45,743 bases of DNA from CALNYS01 sp964639935 (GCA_964639935.1 CAZXGT010000008.1:1-45743); one strand, 5' to 3'. Positions 1-8,434 are shown, counted from the stretch's first letter. Numbers and translations: made by a program. The notes: generated from the letters alone by a model not told the origin.

Positions 1-518
<518 letters not shown>

Positions 519-585
519 CACGGCTCCCTGGCGGGCTTTCCCCGGGCGGGCCCTACGCGGGCGTGTACAACGGCGGACCCGTCCC

Positions 586-601
586 GAGCGGACGTCCGCT
601 C
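586..601. promoter_or_regulatory. 16-bp perfect palindrome between moxR and fpg
   Basis: GAGCGGACGTCCGCTC is a perfect 16-bp palindrome in the 214-bp space between the divergent moxR (start 518) and fpg (start 733). Its size and position suit an operator for a dimeric regulator, but no regulator is known and GC-rich DNA gives palindromes by chance. I found no convincing promoter for either gene in 519-732; there is a TTGACG at 707-712 but it lies too close to the fpg start. Confidence 0.35.
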
Positions 602-732
602 CTACCATCACGGTACGCCCGGGCGGCGCCGCGTGATGGGGTATCGACCCCCGCGGGCGTGTCCTCCACGAGGATGTCGCGAGCCGCCCCCGAAGGCGCT
701 CCCGCTTTGACGTCCACCGGCCCCGCAGGTTC

Positions 733-1647
733 ATGCCCGAGCTCCCCGAAGTCGAGACCGTTCGCCGAGCGCTCGAGCGATCGCTTCTCGGGGCGCGCGT
801 GGAGCGCGTGCTCGTCAAACGGCGGGACGTCGTGACCGGCCCGGCGACCCAGCCCGACCTGCTCGCCGGGAGCGTGATCGAGGCCTTCGACCGGCGCGGC
901 AAGCAGCTCGCGATTCTGGCGGACTCGGGGAAGGGGCTGACCGTGCATCTGGGGATGTCGGGGCGGCTGACGACCTGTAGCGGGCGAAGCCGGGCGGATC
1001 GCCGGCCTCCGCACACGCACCTCCTCTGGCGGCTGACGGGCGGCGGAGAGCTCTGGTTCACCGATCCGCGCCGGTTCGGTGGGGTGTGGACGCACGGAAG
1101 CCGGAAGGAGCTCGAGGCCTATCGCGAGGCCCGGCTCGGGCCCGACGCCCTCGGGATCTCCGCGCGGGCTCTCGGGACCGCGCTGGCGGGCGCCAGGACG
1201 CCCGTAAAGGCGGCTCTGCTCGATCAGCGGCGCCTCGCGGGGGTCGGGAACATCTACGCCGACGAAGCCCTCCACAGGGCCGGTATCCACCCGGCGCGAC
1301 ACGCCGGCGCCCTGACCGATCGGGACGTGGGGCGGCTGGCGGCGGCGGTGCGCTCCGTGCTGGAGCTTGGGATCGACCGGGGCGGGTCGACCATCCGGGA
1401 TTATCGGACGCCCGAAGGCGGGAGCGGCGGGTTCCTCGATGGCAACGCCGTCTATGGGCGGGGCGGGCAGCCGTGCCGGAGCTGCGCGCAGGTCCTCCAC
1501 ATCTCCAGGATCGCGGGGCGGACGACGGTCTGGTGCCCGCGTTGCCAGCCCGAGGCGTCTTCTCTCTCTATCGATGATGATGAAGAGAAGAAGCGCCGTC
1601 GTGGTGATAAGGGATGGCGCATGGTGGACAAAGGCCTCGTCTGCTGA
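733..1647 (+). CDS. mutM: Formamidopyrimidine-DNA glycosylase (Fpg/MutM)
   Basis: This is a base-excision repair enzyme that removes oxidised purines such as 8-oxoguanine and nicks the abasic site. The N-terminus MPELPEVETV carries the catalytic proline (exposed when Met is removed) and glutamate of the family. The conserved lysine region appears as RRGKQLAI. The helix-two-turn-helix signature LDQRRLAGVGNIYADEAL is intact. The C-terminal zinc finger is complete: C248-X2-C251-X16-C268-X2-C271. The protein is 304 residues; the family normally stops just after the last zinc cysteine, so about 32 extra, mostly charged residues follow here, which is unusual. A short basic insertion (SGRSRADRRPP) sits in the N-terminal domain. 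The gene faces dnaA convergently. The ATG start has only a weak AGG upstream. Confidence 0.96.
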   Translation: MPELPEVETVRRALERSLLGARVERVLVKRRDVVTGPATQPDLLAGSVIEAFDRRGKQLAILADSGKGLTVHLGMSGRLTTCSGRSRADRRPPHTHLLWRLTGGGELWFTDPRRFGGVWTHGSRKELEAYREARLGPDALGISARALGTALAGARTPVKAALLDQRRLAGVGNIYADEALHRAGIHPARHAGALTDRDVGRLAAAVRSVLELGIDRGGSTIRDYRTPEGGSGGFLDGNAVYGRGGQPCRSCAQVLHISRIAGRTTVWCPRCQPEASSLSIDDDEEKKRRRGDKGWRMVDKGLVC

Positions 1648-1851
1648 ACCTAAGGCGTTTGTCTGCATTCATTTGCATGATCGAATCGGGGTGTGGGTTT
1701 CCTGTCGCAAAGCATGGCGCGAGATCATGGCGGAACGCTGGCGTCGTCGTCGTAGGCGGCGGTGATCGCTTGTGAAGGGCGGGTGAAGGTGTCCGAAGCG
1801 CTGGCGGCGAGCAACTTATCCACAGCCCGTAAACAGCGGTCCCGCCATGGG
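1648..1851. other. Convergent fpg/dnaA intergenic region containing one perfect DnaA box
   Basis: This 204-bp spacer between the 3' ends of fpg and dnaA contains a perfect TTATCCACA at 1816-1824, only 28 bases beyond the dnaA stop. The stretch 1651-1690 is noticeably richer in A+T than its surroundings. I found no second DnaA box within two mismatches in this spacer, and no intrinsic terminator with a T-tract for either gene. It could be a replication-origin fragment, a DnaA-titration site or a chance match. Confidence 0.5.
1816..1824 (+). promoter_or_regulatory. DnaA box (TTATCCACA, perfect consensus)
   Basis: The nine bases match the high-affinity DnaA-binding consensus exactly. The site lies between the stop codons of fpg and dnaA. 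An isolated box cannot by itself define an origin. Confidence 0.6.
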
Positions 1852-3213
1852 TCAGGACGCGACGAGGCGGAGCTCTCGCTCGAGTTTGCGCACGGCCGAG
1901 TCGACGGACTCGTCGCCCTCTCGGTCGTTTGTGATTTTTCGCACGGCGTGGAGCACGGTGGAGTGGTCGCGCCCGCCGAAGTAGCCGCCGATCTCCTCGA
2001 GAGAGTATCGGGTGTGCTTCCGGGCAAGGTACATGCAGACCTGGCGGGGGAAGGCGATGGATCGGGCCCGCTTTTTGGACTGGAGGTTGGAAAGGGAGAT
2101 GTCGTAGTACTCGATGACGGCGTCGACGACCTGCTCGAGCGTGATCTGGGCGCGTTCGCGGCCCGTGTCGCCCTCGCCGAGGGCCTGCCTGGCGATTTCG
2201 ATGGTGACGGGCGAGTTCTCGACGTTGGCGAGCATCTGGACCCTGGTGAGGGCGCCTTCGAGCTCCCTGATGTTGGAGTCGATGCGGGCGGCGATAAAGC
2301 CGGCGACGTCGTCTGAGACCTCGTCCCCGCGGTTGAGGGCTTTGTTCTTGACGATCTGGACGCGCGTCTCGTACTCGGGGGGCGCGATGGGCGCGACCAT
2401 GCCCCAGGAGAAACGGCTGACGAGGCGTTCCTCGAGATCGGGGATCTGATCCGGCGGCGCGTCGGAGCTCAGGACGATCTGCCGCTGGCGCTGGTAGAGG
2501 CTGTTGAAGGTGTGGAAGAACTCGTCCTGGGTGCGGTCGCGTTTGGCGAGGAAATGGACGTCGTCGATGACCAGCAGATCGACGTCGCGGAACTGGTGGC
2601 GGAAGTCGTCCATGCGGCCGCTCTGGACGCACTCGATGAAGCGGGTGATGAAGCCCTCGCAGGAGATGTAGAGGAGGCGGGCGCCGGGCATGCGCTGCTC
2701 GATGCCTGAGCAGATGGCCTGGAGAAGGTGCGTCTTTCCGAGGCCGACGCCCCCGTGGATGAAGAGGGGGTTGTAGGCGCGGCCCGGCGAATCGACGATG
2801 GCTCTGGCGGCGGCGTGGGCGAGGCGGTTGTTCGGTCCGACAACGAAGGAGTCGAAGGTGTAGTCGGGGCTGAAGGTGAGCTCGTCGATGGCGCCGGAGG
2901 TCTTGAGCTTGCCGGAGCGGATGGCGCCCTCGCGTCCGTTGGAGCTTGAGCCGTTTGACGTGACGGTGGGCTCGGTGACGAAGCGAACGGTCAGGAGCTT
3001 GCCGCTGGTTTCGACGGCGGCGTCGTTGAAGACCTGATTGCACTCGCGGCGGAGGTAGTCGACCTGTGCCTTGGTGGGGGCGACGACCTCGACGACGCCG
3101 CCGTCGATCCCGGACATCTTGAGTTCACTGAACCAGTGCCTGCAGACGGCGGGGCTGGAGCGCCGAACCGTGCTCAGAAGATCTCGCCAGAGGGCTTGAT
3201 CCTTGTCCGGCAT
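1852..3213 (-). CDS. dnaA: Chromosomal replication initiator protein DnaA
   Basis: DnaA binds DnaA boxes at the origin, opens the duplex and loads the replicative helicase. The 453-residue protein has the standard four domains. Residues 1-80 form the N-terminal helicase-contacting domain, and residues 81-110 a Ser/Gly-rich linker. The AAA+ domain begins near 115, with Walker A GGVGLGKT (154-161) and Walker B LLVIDD (about 213-218). The C-terminal DNA-binding domain ends with the signature EEIGGYFGGRDHSTVLHA. I chose the ATG at 3213 because GGAGG lies nine bases upstream; the frame stays open for 22 more codons but that stretch is Arg-rich and unlike DnaA. The promoter at 3304-3332 would give a leader of about 84 bases. 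dnaN and other usual neighbours are absent; fpg lies convergently downstream. Confidence 0.97.
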   Translation of the reverse strand: MPDKDQALWRDLLSTVRRSSPAVCRHWFSELKMSGIDGGVVEVVAPTKAQVDYLRRECNQVFNDAAVETSGKLLTVRFVTEPTVTSNGSSSNGREGAIRSGKLKTSGAIDELTFSPDYTFDSFVVGPNNRLAHAAARAIVDSPGRAYNPLFIHGGVGLGKTHLLQAICSGIEQRMPGARLLYISCEGFITRFIECVQSGRMDDFRHQFRDVDLLVIDDVHFLAKRDRTQDEFFHTFNSLYQRQRQIVLSSDAPPDQIPDLEERLVSRFSWGMVAPIAPPEYETRVQIVKNKALNRGDEVSDDVAGFIAARIDSNIRELEGALTRVQMLANVENSPVTIEIARQALGEGDTGRERAQITLEQVVDAVIEYYDISLSNLQSKKRARSIAFPRQVCMYLARKHTRYSLEEIGGYFGGRDHSTVLHAVRKITNDREGDESVDSAVRKLERELRLVAS

Positions 3214-3303
3214 CGCGGCGCGCCTCCACGCGCCGACCGTGCGGCGCGTTCTTGTGTCTCGCTTGAGGCGCGTCCCCACCAGACGCGTGCACTCAAACGC
3301 CGG

Positions 3304-3332
3304 AAGCTACGACCACGCGCGCGGCGTGTCAA
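3304..3332 (-). promoter_or_regulatory. Sigma70-type promoter of dnaA
   Basis: On the minus strand a perfect -35 TTGACA (3332-3327) is followed after exactly 17 bases by TAGCTT (3309-3304). Transcription would start near 3297, about 84 bases before the dnaA ATG. I saw no DnaA box in this promoter region, so direct autoregulation is not evident. Confidence 0.65.
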
Positions 3333-3380
3333 CGATGAAACCTTGGGGTCCGCGAATCCGCTGCGGGAGAAGGGGAAAAA

Positions 3381-4298
3381 TCAGGTGGTTGCGGCGCGAG
3401 AGGCCTCTTCGACCTGCTGGTCGTAGCGCGCGCGATTCGCGCGGAAATCCATGAGGAACTCGACGCGCGCCGCCTGCTCGGGTCCGGCGAGCTCGGCGAG
3501 CCGCTGTCGCGCCGCGAAGAGATTTGAGCGTCGGGACACATGAATCAGGACGAGCTTCTCGCACTCGAGGACGCGGAGCCACTCGATGATGTCGTGAACG
3601 TGCAGGTGCTTGCCGATCTTCGCGCGGCTTCGGTGCTCTTCCTCGAAGAAGGTGCACTCGCTGATGACGACCTGCGCGGTTCGCACGTCGTTGCGCACCA
3701 GCGGCGGGCCCGGCTCGGTGTCGCCGAGATACGCGACGAGCGGCGCCTGGAGCTTCCGCGTGATCTCGACGCCCTGGTCCTTGAGCTCGCGGAGTTTCTC
3801 CTGCGGAAAACCGACGTACTCCTCTTTGAGCTTGGTTCGGCGCTCAAAGATCACGTAGCCGAAAGCGGGTGCGGTGTGCTCGACCGGGAACCCGCGCAGG
3901 GCGATGTTGTTCTTGATCTCGTACTCCTGCTCGGGCTCGAGACCGATGAGCTCAAACGGCGTCTGCTGGTTCTCGAGTTCCTGGTACCCCTCGAGCATGC
4001 GTCGGACGGCGCGCTCGATGCGCGCGTCGCAGACGATTTTGCCGACGCCCATGCCCTGGAAGTGGCGCTGCGAGCACCAATAGGCGAGGCCGCCGACGTG
4101 GTCCATGTGCCCGTGGGAGATCGCGACGATCTTGCTCGCCAGCGCCGCCCTCGGGCAGACGCCCATGTCGAAGCAGACGTCGAGCTCGGGAACCTGAACG
4201 CTCGTCGCCTCCCCGGCGACCGAGACGCCCTGCACGCGGAAGGGCGGAACATAGAGAAAACCGAGTGAGCCCTCGCGGGGCGGCGGCTTCGGGAGCAT
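3381..4298 (-). CDS. Metallo-beta-lactamase-fold hydrolase, RNase Z-like
   Basis: The 305-residue protein carries the metal-binding motif SHGHMDHVGGL typical of metallo-beta-lactamase-fold hydrolases. The overall plan (early beta strands, HxHxDH motif, late VISECTFFEEEH and HVSRRSN segments) resembles the ElaC/RNase Z branch, which trims tRNA 3' ends. The second-metal aspartate appears in YLGDTEPG. The resemblance to RNase Z is moderate, so a related phosphodiesterase or other hydrolase is possible. The ATG at 4298 is preceded by GGAGG with an 8-base spacer, and a clear promoter lies at 4373-4400. The frame is open further upstream, but that part is Arg-rich and contains the promoter. The gene lies upstream of dnaA on the same strand; since dnaA has its own promoter they need not be cotranscribed. 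Confidence 0.8.
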   Translation of the reverse strand: MLPKPPPREGSLGFLYVPPFRVQGVSVAGEATSVQVPELDVCFDMGVCPRAALASKIVAISHGHMDHVGGLAYWCSQRHFQGMGVGKIVCDARIERAVRRMLEGYQELENQQTPFELIGLEPEQEYEIKNNIALRGFPVEHTAPAFGYVIFERRTKLKEEYVGFPQEKLRELKDQGVEITRKLQAPLVAYLGDTEPGPPLVRNDVRTAQVVISECTFFEEEHRSRAKIGKHLHVHDIIEWLRVLECEKLVLIHVSRRSNLFAARQRLAELAGPEQAARVEFLMDFRANRARYDQQVEEASRAATT

Positions 4299-4372
4299 CG
4301 CGAATACCTCCGTCGGGGCTTCCGCCCCGACCTGCGGCGCCGATCGTTCGCACGTGCGAGTGATCGCGACGC

Positions 4373-4400
4373 ATGCTACGGCGCCGGGGCGGGTGGTCAA
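4373..4400 (-). promoter_or_regulatory. Sigma70-type promoter of the RNase Z-like gene
   Basis: Minus strand: TTGACC (4400-4395), 16-base spacer, TAGCAT (4378-4373). Transcription would begin near 4366, giving a leader of about 68 bases. The -35 overlaps an inverted repeat, GTCAA-CTCGA-TTGAC (4396-4410), that also places a TTGAC on the plus strand facing the next gene. Confidence 0.55.
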
Positions 4401-4438
4401 CTCGATTGACGCCGGAGGACCGGTTCCCGCGCGGGAGG

Positions 4439-4444
4439 TAGAGT
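4439..4444 (+). promoter_or_regulatory. Leaderless-type -10 box before the VTT gene
   Basis: TAGAGT is followed by exactly six bases and then the ATG at 4451, so transcription should start at or next to the start codon. There is also a GGGAGG 12 bases from the ATG, which leaves both modes of initiation possible. Confidence 0.4.
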
Positions 4445-4450
4445 GACGCG

Positions 4451-5248
4451 ATGCCCTCCGCCGATCCACAACCCCCCGCCGCGGATTCCCGGTCCAAGCC
4501 GAAGACCGGGGCCGCTCTGCTCATCAAGGACCTCGGCGCCGCTGGTCCGCTGGCGCTGGTCAGCGCGGTCATGCCCGCGCTCGGCGGGTTCACGATCCTC
4601 GGGACGCTTCATATCGTGGGTCCATGGCTGGCGAGCCACCAGATCCTCGGGATCGCGTTGTACGTTGCGGCGTTCGCGGTGCTCTCGGGTTTGGCGCTCC
4701 TTCCGACCTATGCGCAGGCGGTGCTCGGCGGGTGGGCGTTCGGGTTTGCGTTGGGAACGCCGGCGGCGATCGCGGGGTTCGTCGGGGGATCGCTGATCGC
4801 CTACGCGCTGGCGCGGCGCGTGGCGGGGGAGGATGTGGAGCACGTTCTCGAGAAGCGGCCGCAGTGGCGGGCGGTTCGCGACGAGCTGGTGGGCGGGGGG
4901 TTCTGGAAGACGCTCGGGATCGTCACGCTGCTTCGGCTCCCGCTCAACTCGCCCTTTGCGCTGACGAATCTGGTGCTCTCGGCGTCGCGGACGGCGCTGG
5001 CGCCTTACGCGATCGGCACGCTCATCGGGATGGCGCCCCGGACGGCGGGCGCGGTGTGGGTCGCGGCGCACATTCAGGGCGAGATCACCTCGGAGGCGGT
5101 TCGCGAGAGCCGGCCGGCGTGGTTCCTGCCCGTGGCCATCGGGAGCGTGCTCGTCGTGTTCTTCATCATCACGCAGCTGGCCAACCGGGCCATCAGGCGC
5201 GTCTCGGCTTCCAGCGAGGGCGGCGCTTCGGATACGCTCTCGTCATGA
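4451..5248 (+). CDS. VTT-domain (TVP38/TMEM64, DedA-like) membrane protein
   Basis: The 265-residue protein is an inner-membrane protein of the VTT/DedA superfamily, some members of which move lipids across membranes. After a polar N-terminus of ~25 residues there are hydrophobic segments at about 30-55, 70-95, 95-120, 155-180 and 220-245. The central loop motif GFVGGSLIAYALARRVAG and the later LLRLPLNSPFALTN, with its Arg and Pro, are typical of VTT proteins. The exact substrate cannot be read from sequence. Its TGA overlaps the ATG of gatC (ATGA at 5245-5248), which suggests coupled translation. The gene is divergent from the RNase Z-like gene. Confidence 0.85.
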   Translation: MPSADPQPPAADSRSKPKTGAALLIKDLGAAGPLALVSAVMPALGGFTILGTLHIVGPWLASHQILGIALYVAAFAVLSGLALLPTYAQAVLGGWAFGFALGTPAAIAGFVGGSLIAYALARRVAGEDVEHVLEKRPQWRAVRDELVGGGFWKTLGIVTLLRLPLNSPFALTNLVLSASRTALAPYAIGTLIGMAPRTAGAVWVAAHIQGEITSEAVRESRPAWFLPVAIGSVLVVFFIITQLANRAIRRVSASSEGGASDTLSS

Positions 5249-5559
5249 GCGACGCCCCCGAAAGGCTGACGATTGACGAGGTGCGGAAGGTCGCGAGGCT
5301 CTCGCGGCTGGCGCTGGACGACCAGCGGCTCGCCGAGCAGAGCGAGCGGCTGGCGGCGGTGCTGGAGTACATCGAGCGCTTGCGCCGCCTGGATCTCGAG
5401 GGCGTCGAGCCGCTCGCCAACCCGGCGGAGGAGACCAACCGCCTGCGCGATGACGAACCGGCCGAGGGGCTCCCGACGGACGTTCTTATGAAAATGGCGC
5501 CGGCGACCCACCCGCCCTTTGTGACCACGCCCAAGACGGGCGCCGGCGGCGGGGCGTAA
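5245..5559 (+). CDS. gatC: Asp-tRNA(Asn)/Glu-tRNA(Gln) amidotransferase subunit C
   Basis: GatC is the small stabilising subunit of GatCAB, which converts misacylated Glu-tRNA(Gln) and Asp-tRNA(Asn) to the correct aminoacyl-tRNAs. The 104-residue protein has the family pattern: LTIDEVRKVARLSRLALDD, then a long helix ending in VLEYIERLRRLDLEGVEPL, then a C-terminal PAEETNRLRDDEPAEGL segment that wraps around GatA. The ATG overlaps the stop of the preceding gene by four bases. A TACGCT also lies six bases before the ATG, but there it is inside coding sequence. gatA follows after one intervening pirin gene; gatB is not in the window. Confidence 0.95.
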   Translation: MSDAPERLTIDEVRKVARLSRLALDDQRLAEQSERLAAVLEYIERLRRLDLEGVEPLANPAEETNRLRDDEPAEGLPTDVLMKMAPATHPPFVTTPKTGAGGGA

Positions 5560-5602
5560 TCGTTGGTCGCGGCGGGATGATCCCGGCGAAAAGGAGATCG
5601 GC

Positions 5603-6304
5603 ATGCTCGCTGTTCGGCGTTCGAGAGATCGCGGTCTGGTCGATCACGGGTGGCTGCTGGCGCGGCACACGTTTTCCTTCGGCGAGTACCGCGACCGCGA
5701 GCACATGGGCTTCGGCCCGCTTCGGGTGCTCAACGAGGACGAGGTCGCCCCCGGCGCCGGGTTCGACACCCACCCGCACGAGAACATGGAGATCGTGACG
5801 TACGTTCTGAGCGGTGCGCTCCGGCACGACGATTCCACGGGCGGCGGCGGGGAGCTGCGCTTCAACGACGTGCAGGCGATGACCGCGGGCCGCGGCCTCA
5901 CGCACTCGGAGCGCAACGCGTCGGAGACCGAGCCGCTGCACCTCATCCAGATCTGGATCAAGCCGAGCGAGCGGGACCTCGAGCCGAGCTACTCGGACCA
6001 GCGCTTCGATCCCGAGGGCGCGCGCAATCGCCTACAGACGCTCGCCGGGCCGGCGGGGACCGACGGGGCGCTGAGGATCCACCAGGACGCGACGGTCTCC
6101 CGCACGCTGCTCGATTCGGGCGAGGACGTGAACGTCGACCTGAAGGAGGGCCGGCGGGCGTGGATCCACGTGGTCGATGGGGAGCTGACGGTCCGGGGCG
6201 AGGAGCTGTCCCCGGGCGACGCGCTCGCGACCGACGAGGCGGGGATTCTCACGCTCGCGGCGGGCGAGCGCGGGGCTCATGCGCTGGTGTTCGACCTCCC
6301 GTGA
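5603..6304 (+). CDS. Pirin family protein (bicupin, possible quercetin dioxygenase)
   Basis: This 233-residue protein belongs to the pirin/YhhW family of two-cupin metalloproteins; characterised relatives cleave quercetin or act as redox-sensitive cofactors. The N-terminal cupin carries the full metal set: H57 and H59 in FDTHPHENMEIVTYVLSG, and H101 with E103 in GRGLTHSERN. Segments such as MGFGPLRVLNEDEV and HLIQIWIKPSE are family signatures. The C-terminal cupin (about 150-233) is degenerate, as usual in the family. A good ribosome-binding site (AAGGAGAT) lies just before the ATG. It sits between gatC and gatA and may be cotranscribed with gatC, although no functional tie to tRNA amidation is evident. 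Confidence 0.92.
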   Translation: MLAVRRSRDRGLVDHGWLLARHTFSFGEYRDREHMGFGPLRVLNEDEVAPGAGFDTHPHENMEIVTYVLSGALRHDDSTGGGGELRFNDVQAMTAGRGLTHSERNASETEPLHLIQIWIKPSERDLEPSYSDQRFDPEGARNRLQTLAGPAGTDGALRIHQDATVSRTLLDSGEDVNVDLKEGRRAWIHVVDGELTVRGEELSPGDALATDEAGILTLAAGERGAHALVFDLP

Positions 6305-6343
6305 CCGGAGCGCGGAGACTCCCCGCCGCGACGGGCCGCGCGG

Positions 6344-6349
6344 TACAGT
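6344..6349 (+). promoter_or_regulatory. Leaderless-type -10 box before gatA
   Basis: TACAGT, six bases, then the GTG start at 6356. No Shine-Dalgarno sequence and no recognisable -35 are seen. The spacing places the transcription start at the start codon. Confidence 0.5.
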
Positions 6350-6355
6350 CCCGGC

Positions 6356-7840
6356 GTGAATCCCTGCGACCTGACTCTGACCGAACTGGCGCGGCGCATC
6401 GCCGCCGGCGACCTCACCGCGTCCGACGCGGTGTCGGCGTCGCTCTCGCGCATCGACGCGGTGAACCCGACGATCAACGCCTACACGCAGGTGTTTCATC
6501 GCGAGGCCGCGGACGCGGCGCGCGCGATCGACGACCGGATCGCCAGCGAAGGCGCCGCCCAGGTCGGCCCGCTCGCGGGCGCCCCCGTGGCGATCAAGGA
6601 CAACATGTGCACCACGCTCGGGCGCACGACGTGCTCCTCCAAGATGCTCGAAGGCTACGTCTCGCCCTTTGACGCGACGGCGGTGAAGCGGCTGACCGAC
6701 GCCGGGGCGATCATCGTCGGCAAGACCAATCTCGACGAGTTCGCGATGGGCTCGTCGACCGAGCGCTCGGCCTTCGGCGCGACGGGGAACCCGTGGGCGC
6801 CGGACCGCACGCCGGGCGGCTCCTCGGGCGGCTCGGCGGCGGCGGTGGCGGCGCGGACGGTCCCCCTGGCGCTCGGGTCGGACACGGGCGGCTCGATCCG
6901 CCAGCCGGCCGCGCTGTGCGGGGTGGTGGGGTACAAGCCGACGTACGGGCTCGTGTCGCGGTACGGGCTCGTGGCGTTCGCGTCGAGCCTTGATCAGATC
7001 GGGCCGATCACGCGGACGGTGGCCGACGCGGCGCTGAGCGCGTCGATTCTCTGTGGCCGCGACGAGAACGACTCGACGAGCGCGTCGCGGCCCGTCCCGG
7101 ATTTCTCGATGGCGAGCGAAGAGGCGATCGCCGGGACGCGCTACGGGCTCCCGGCGCAGATCCGCGAGCTGCTCCAGGACGAGAGCGTCTCGAGCGCGCT
7201 GGACCGGACGCTCGAGCTGATCACGCGGCTCGGCGGCGAGGTGGTGGACGTGGACCTGCCGTCGCTTGAGTTCGGCATCGCCGCGTACTACATCATCGCG
7301 CCGGCGGAGGCCTCCTCGAACCTCGCGCGCTACGACGGGGTGCGCTACGGGCATCGGGCCGAACCGCGCGAGGGCGAATCGCTCGAGGATCTCTACTCGC
7401 GGACGCGCGCCGAGGGCTTCGGCCCGGAGGTGCAGCGCCGGATCATGCTCGGGACGCACGCGCTCTCGAGCGGGTACTACGACGCGTACTACAACACGGC
7501 GCTCAAGGCGCGGCGGCGGATCAAGGAGGACTTCGACCGCGCGCTGCAGTCGTGCGACGTGATCCTCACGCCCGCGACGCCCGAGCCGCCCTTCAAGCTC
7601 GGCGCCAAGACGGACGATCCGCTGGCGCTGTACCTGCAGGACATCTTCACGGTCAGCGCGAACCTCTCGGGCGGGCCCGGCGTGGCGATCCCGGCGCAGC
7701 TGTGCGAGCGTGAAAGCGTGAGGCTGCCGATCGGAATGCAACTGCTGGGCCGGGCGTTCGGGGACGCGGATCTGCTCCGGCGCGCCGCGGCGCTGGAGGC
7801 GGCGCTCGCGTTCGACGCCCGTCCCGCGCAGCTCGTTTGA
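6356..7840 (+). CDS. gatA: Asp-tRNA(Asn)/Glu-tRNA(Gln) amidotransferase subunit A
   Basis: GatA is the amidase subunit that releases ammonia from glutamine for transamidation. The 494-residue protein has the amidase-signature core with a complete Ser-cisSer-Lys triad: K81 in GAPVAIKDN, S156 in the glycine-rich TPGGSSGGS, and nucleophile S180 in SDTGGSIRQPA. YKPTYGLVSRYGLVAFASS and SLDQIGPIT match GatA specifically rather than general amidases. The start is GTG at 6356, with no ribosome-binding site but with a -10 box six bases upstream, so a leaderless transcript is likely. gatC lies two genes upstream. GatB, the kinase-like partner, must be encoded elsewhere. Confidence 0.96.
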   Translation: MNPCDLTLTELARRIAAGDLTASDAVSASLSRIDAVNPTINAYTQVFHREAADAARAIDDRIASEGAAQVGPLAGAPVAIKDNMCTTLGRTTCSSKMLEGYVSPFDATAVKRLTDAGAIIVGKTNLDEFAMGSSTERSAFGATGNPWAPDRTPGGSSGGSAAAVAARTVPLALGSDTGGSIRQPAALCGVVGYKPTYGLVSRYGLVAFASSLDQIGPITRTVADAALSASILCGRDENDSTSASRPVPDFSMASEEAIAGTRYGLPAQIRELLQDESVSSALDRTLELITRLGGEVVDVDLPSLEFGIAAYYIIAPAEASSNLARYDGVRYGHRAEPREGESLEDLYSRTRAEGFGPEVQRRIMLGTHALSSGYYDAYYNTALKARRRIKEDFDRALQSCDVILTPATPEPPFKLGAKTDDPLALYLQDIFTVSANLSGGPGVAIPAQLCERESVRLPIGMQLLGRAFGDADLLRRAAALEAALAFDARPAQLV

Positions 7841-7855
7841 AGGAGTCGCCGCCCG

Positions 7856-8407
7856 ATGCCTGAACCCTCCGCCTCTGCAACCGGGCCCGAGCGCGTCGTC
7901 TGGCGATCCTCGCCGAGCCAGTGGAGCGAGTGGCCGAGCTATCTCGGCGCCGGGCTGCTGCTCGCGGCGTTCATCGGGCTCGCGGTCGTCTCGCGGACGC
8001 AGGACTGGGCGCCGTGGACGATGTGGGCGTTTCTGATCGCCGAGGCGGTCCCGGTAATGGCGATCGCGTGGACCTTCGCGAAGGTCGCCACGGTGCAGTT
8101 CGAACTCACGAGCGAACGCATCCGCGAGTCGACGGGCATCATCTCGCGGAACCTCGAGGAGATCGAGCTCTACCGCGTCAAGGACATCAACGTGAGACGT
8201 TCGCCGGCCCAGCTCATTCTCGGCGCCGCCGACGTCACGCTCCATACCTCGGACGCCACGAGGCCCGAGCTCGTGCTCCGCTGGCTCCCCGGTTTTCGCG
8301 AGAAGCACGAGGCGATCCGCACCCATGTGGAGCGATGCCGCCTCAAGCACCGGGCTCGCGTCGTCGAGTTCGAGGGCGGCGAGGACATGGACGGGGACTT
8401 TGTCTGA
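7856..8407 (+). CDS. Membrane protein with bacterial PH domain (YdbS/DUF304-like)
   Basis: The 183-residue protein has two membrane segments (about 28-50 and 58-80), then a soluble beta-rich domain of the bacterial pleckstrin-homology type. Typical features are FELTSERIRESTGIISRNLEEIELYRVKDI, followed by a region that reads like ADVTLHTSDATRPELVLRWL. Such proteins are common membrane-associated proteins with no fixed enzymatic role. The ATG follows gatA by 15 bases, with AAGGAG in that gap, so it is probably cotranscribed with gatA. The C-terminal tail is acidic. The function in this organism is unknown. Confidence 0.75.
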   Translation: MPEPSASATGPERVVWRSSPSQWSEWPSYLGAGLLLAAFIGLAVVSRTQDWAPWTMWAFLIAEAVPVMAIAWTFAKVATVQFELTSERIRESTGIISRNLEEIELYRVKDINVRRSPAQLILGAADVTLHTSDATRPELVLRWLPGFREKHEAIRTHVERCRLKHRARVVEFEGGEDMDGDFV

Positions 8408-8434
8408 TTCACACTCAAGCCCGGAGGCCCGCCG

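Noticed and set aside
707..735. TTGACG upstream of fpg as a -35.
   Set aside because: The matching -10 would fall on the start codon.
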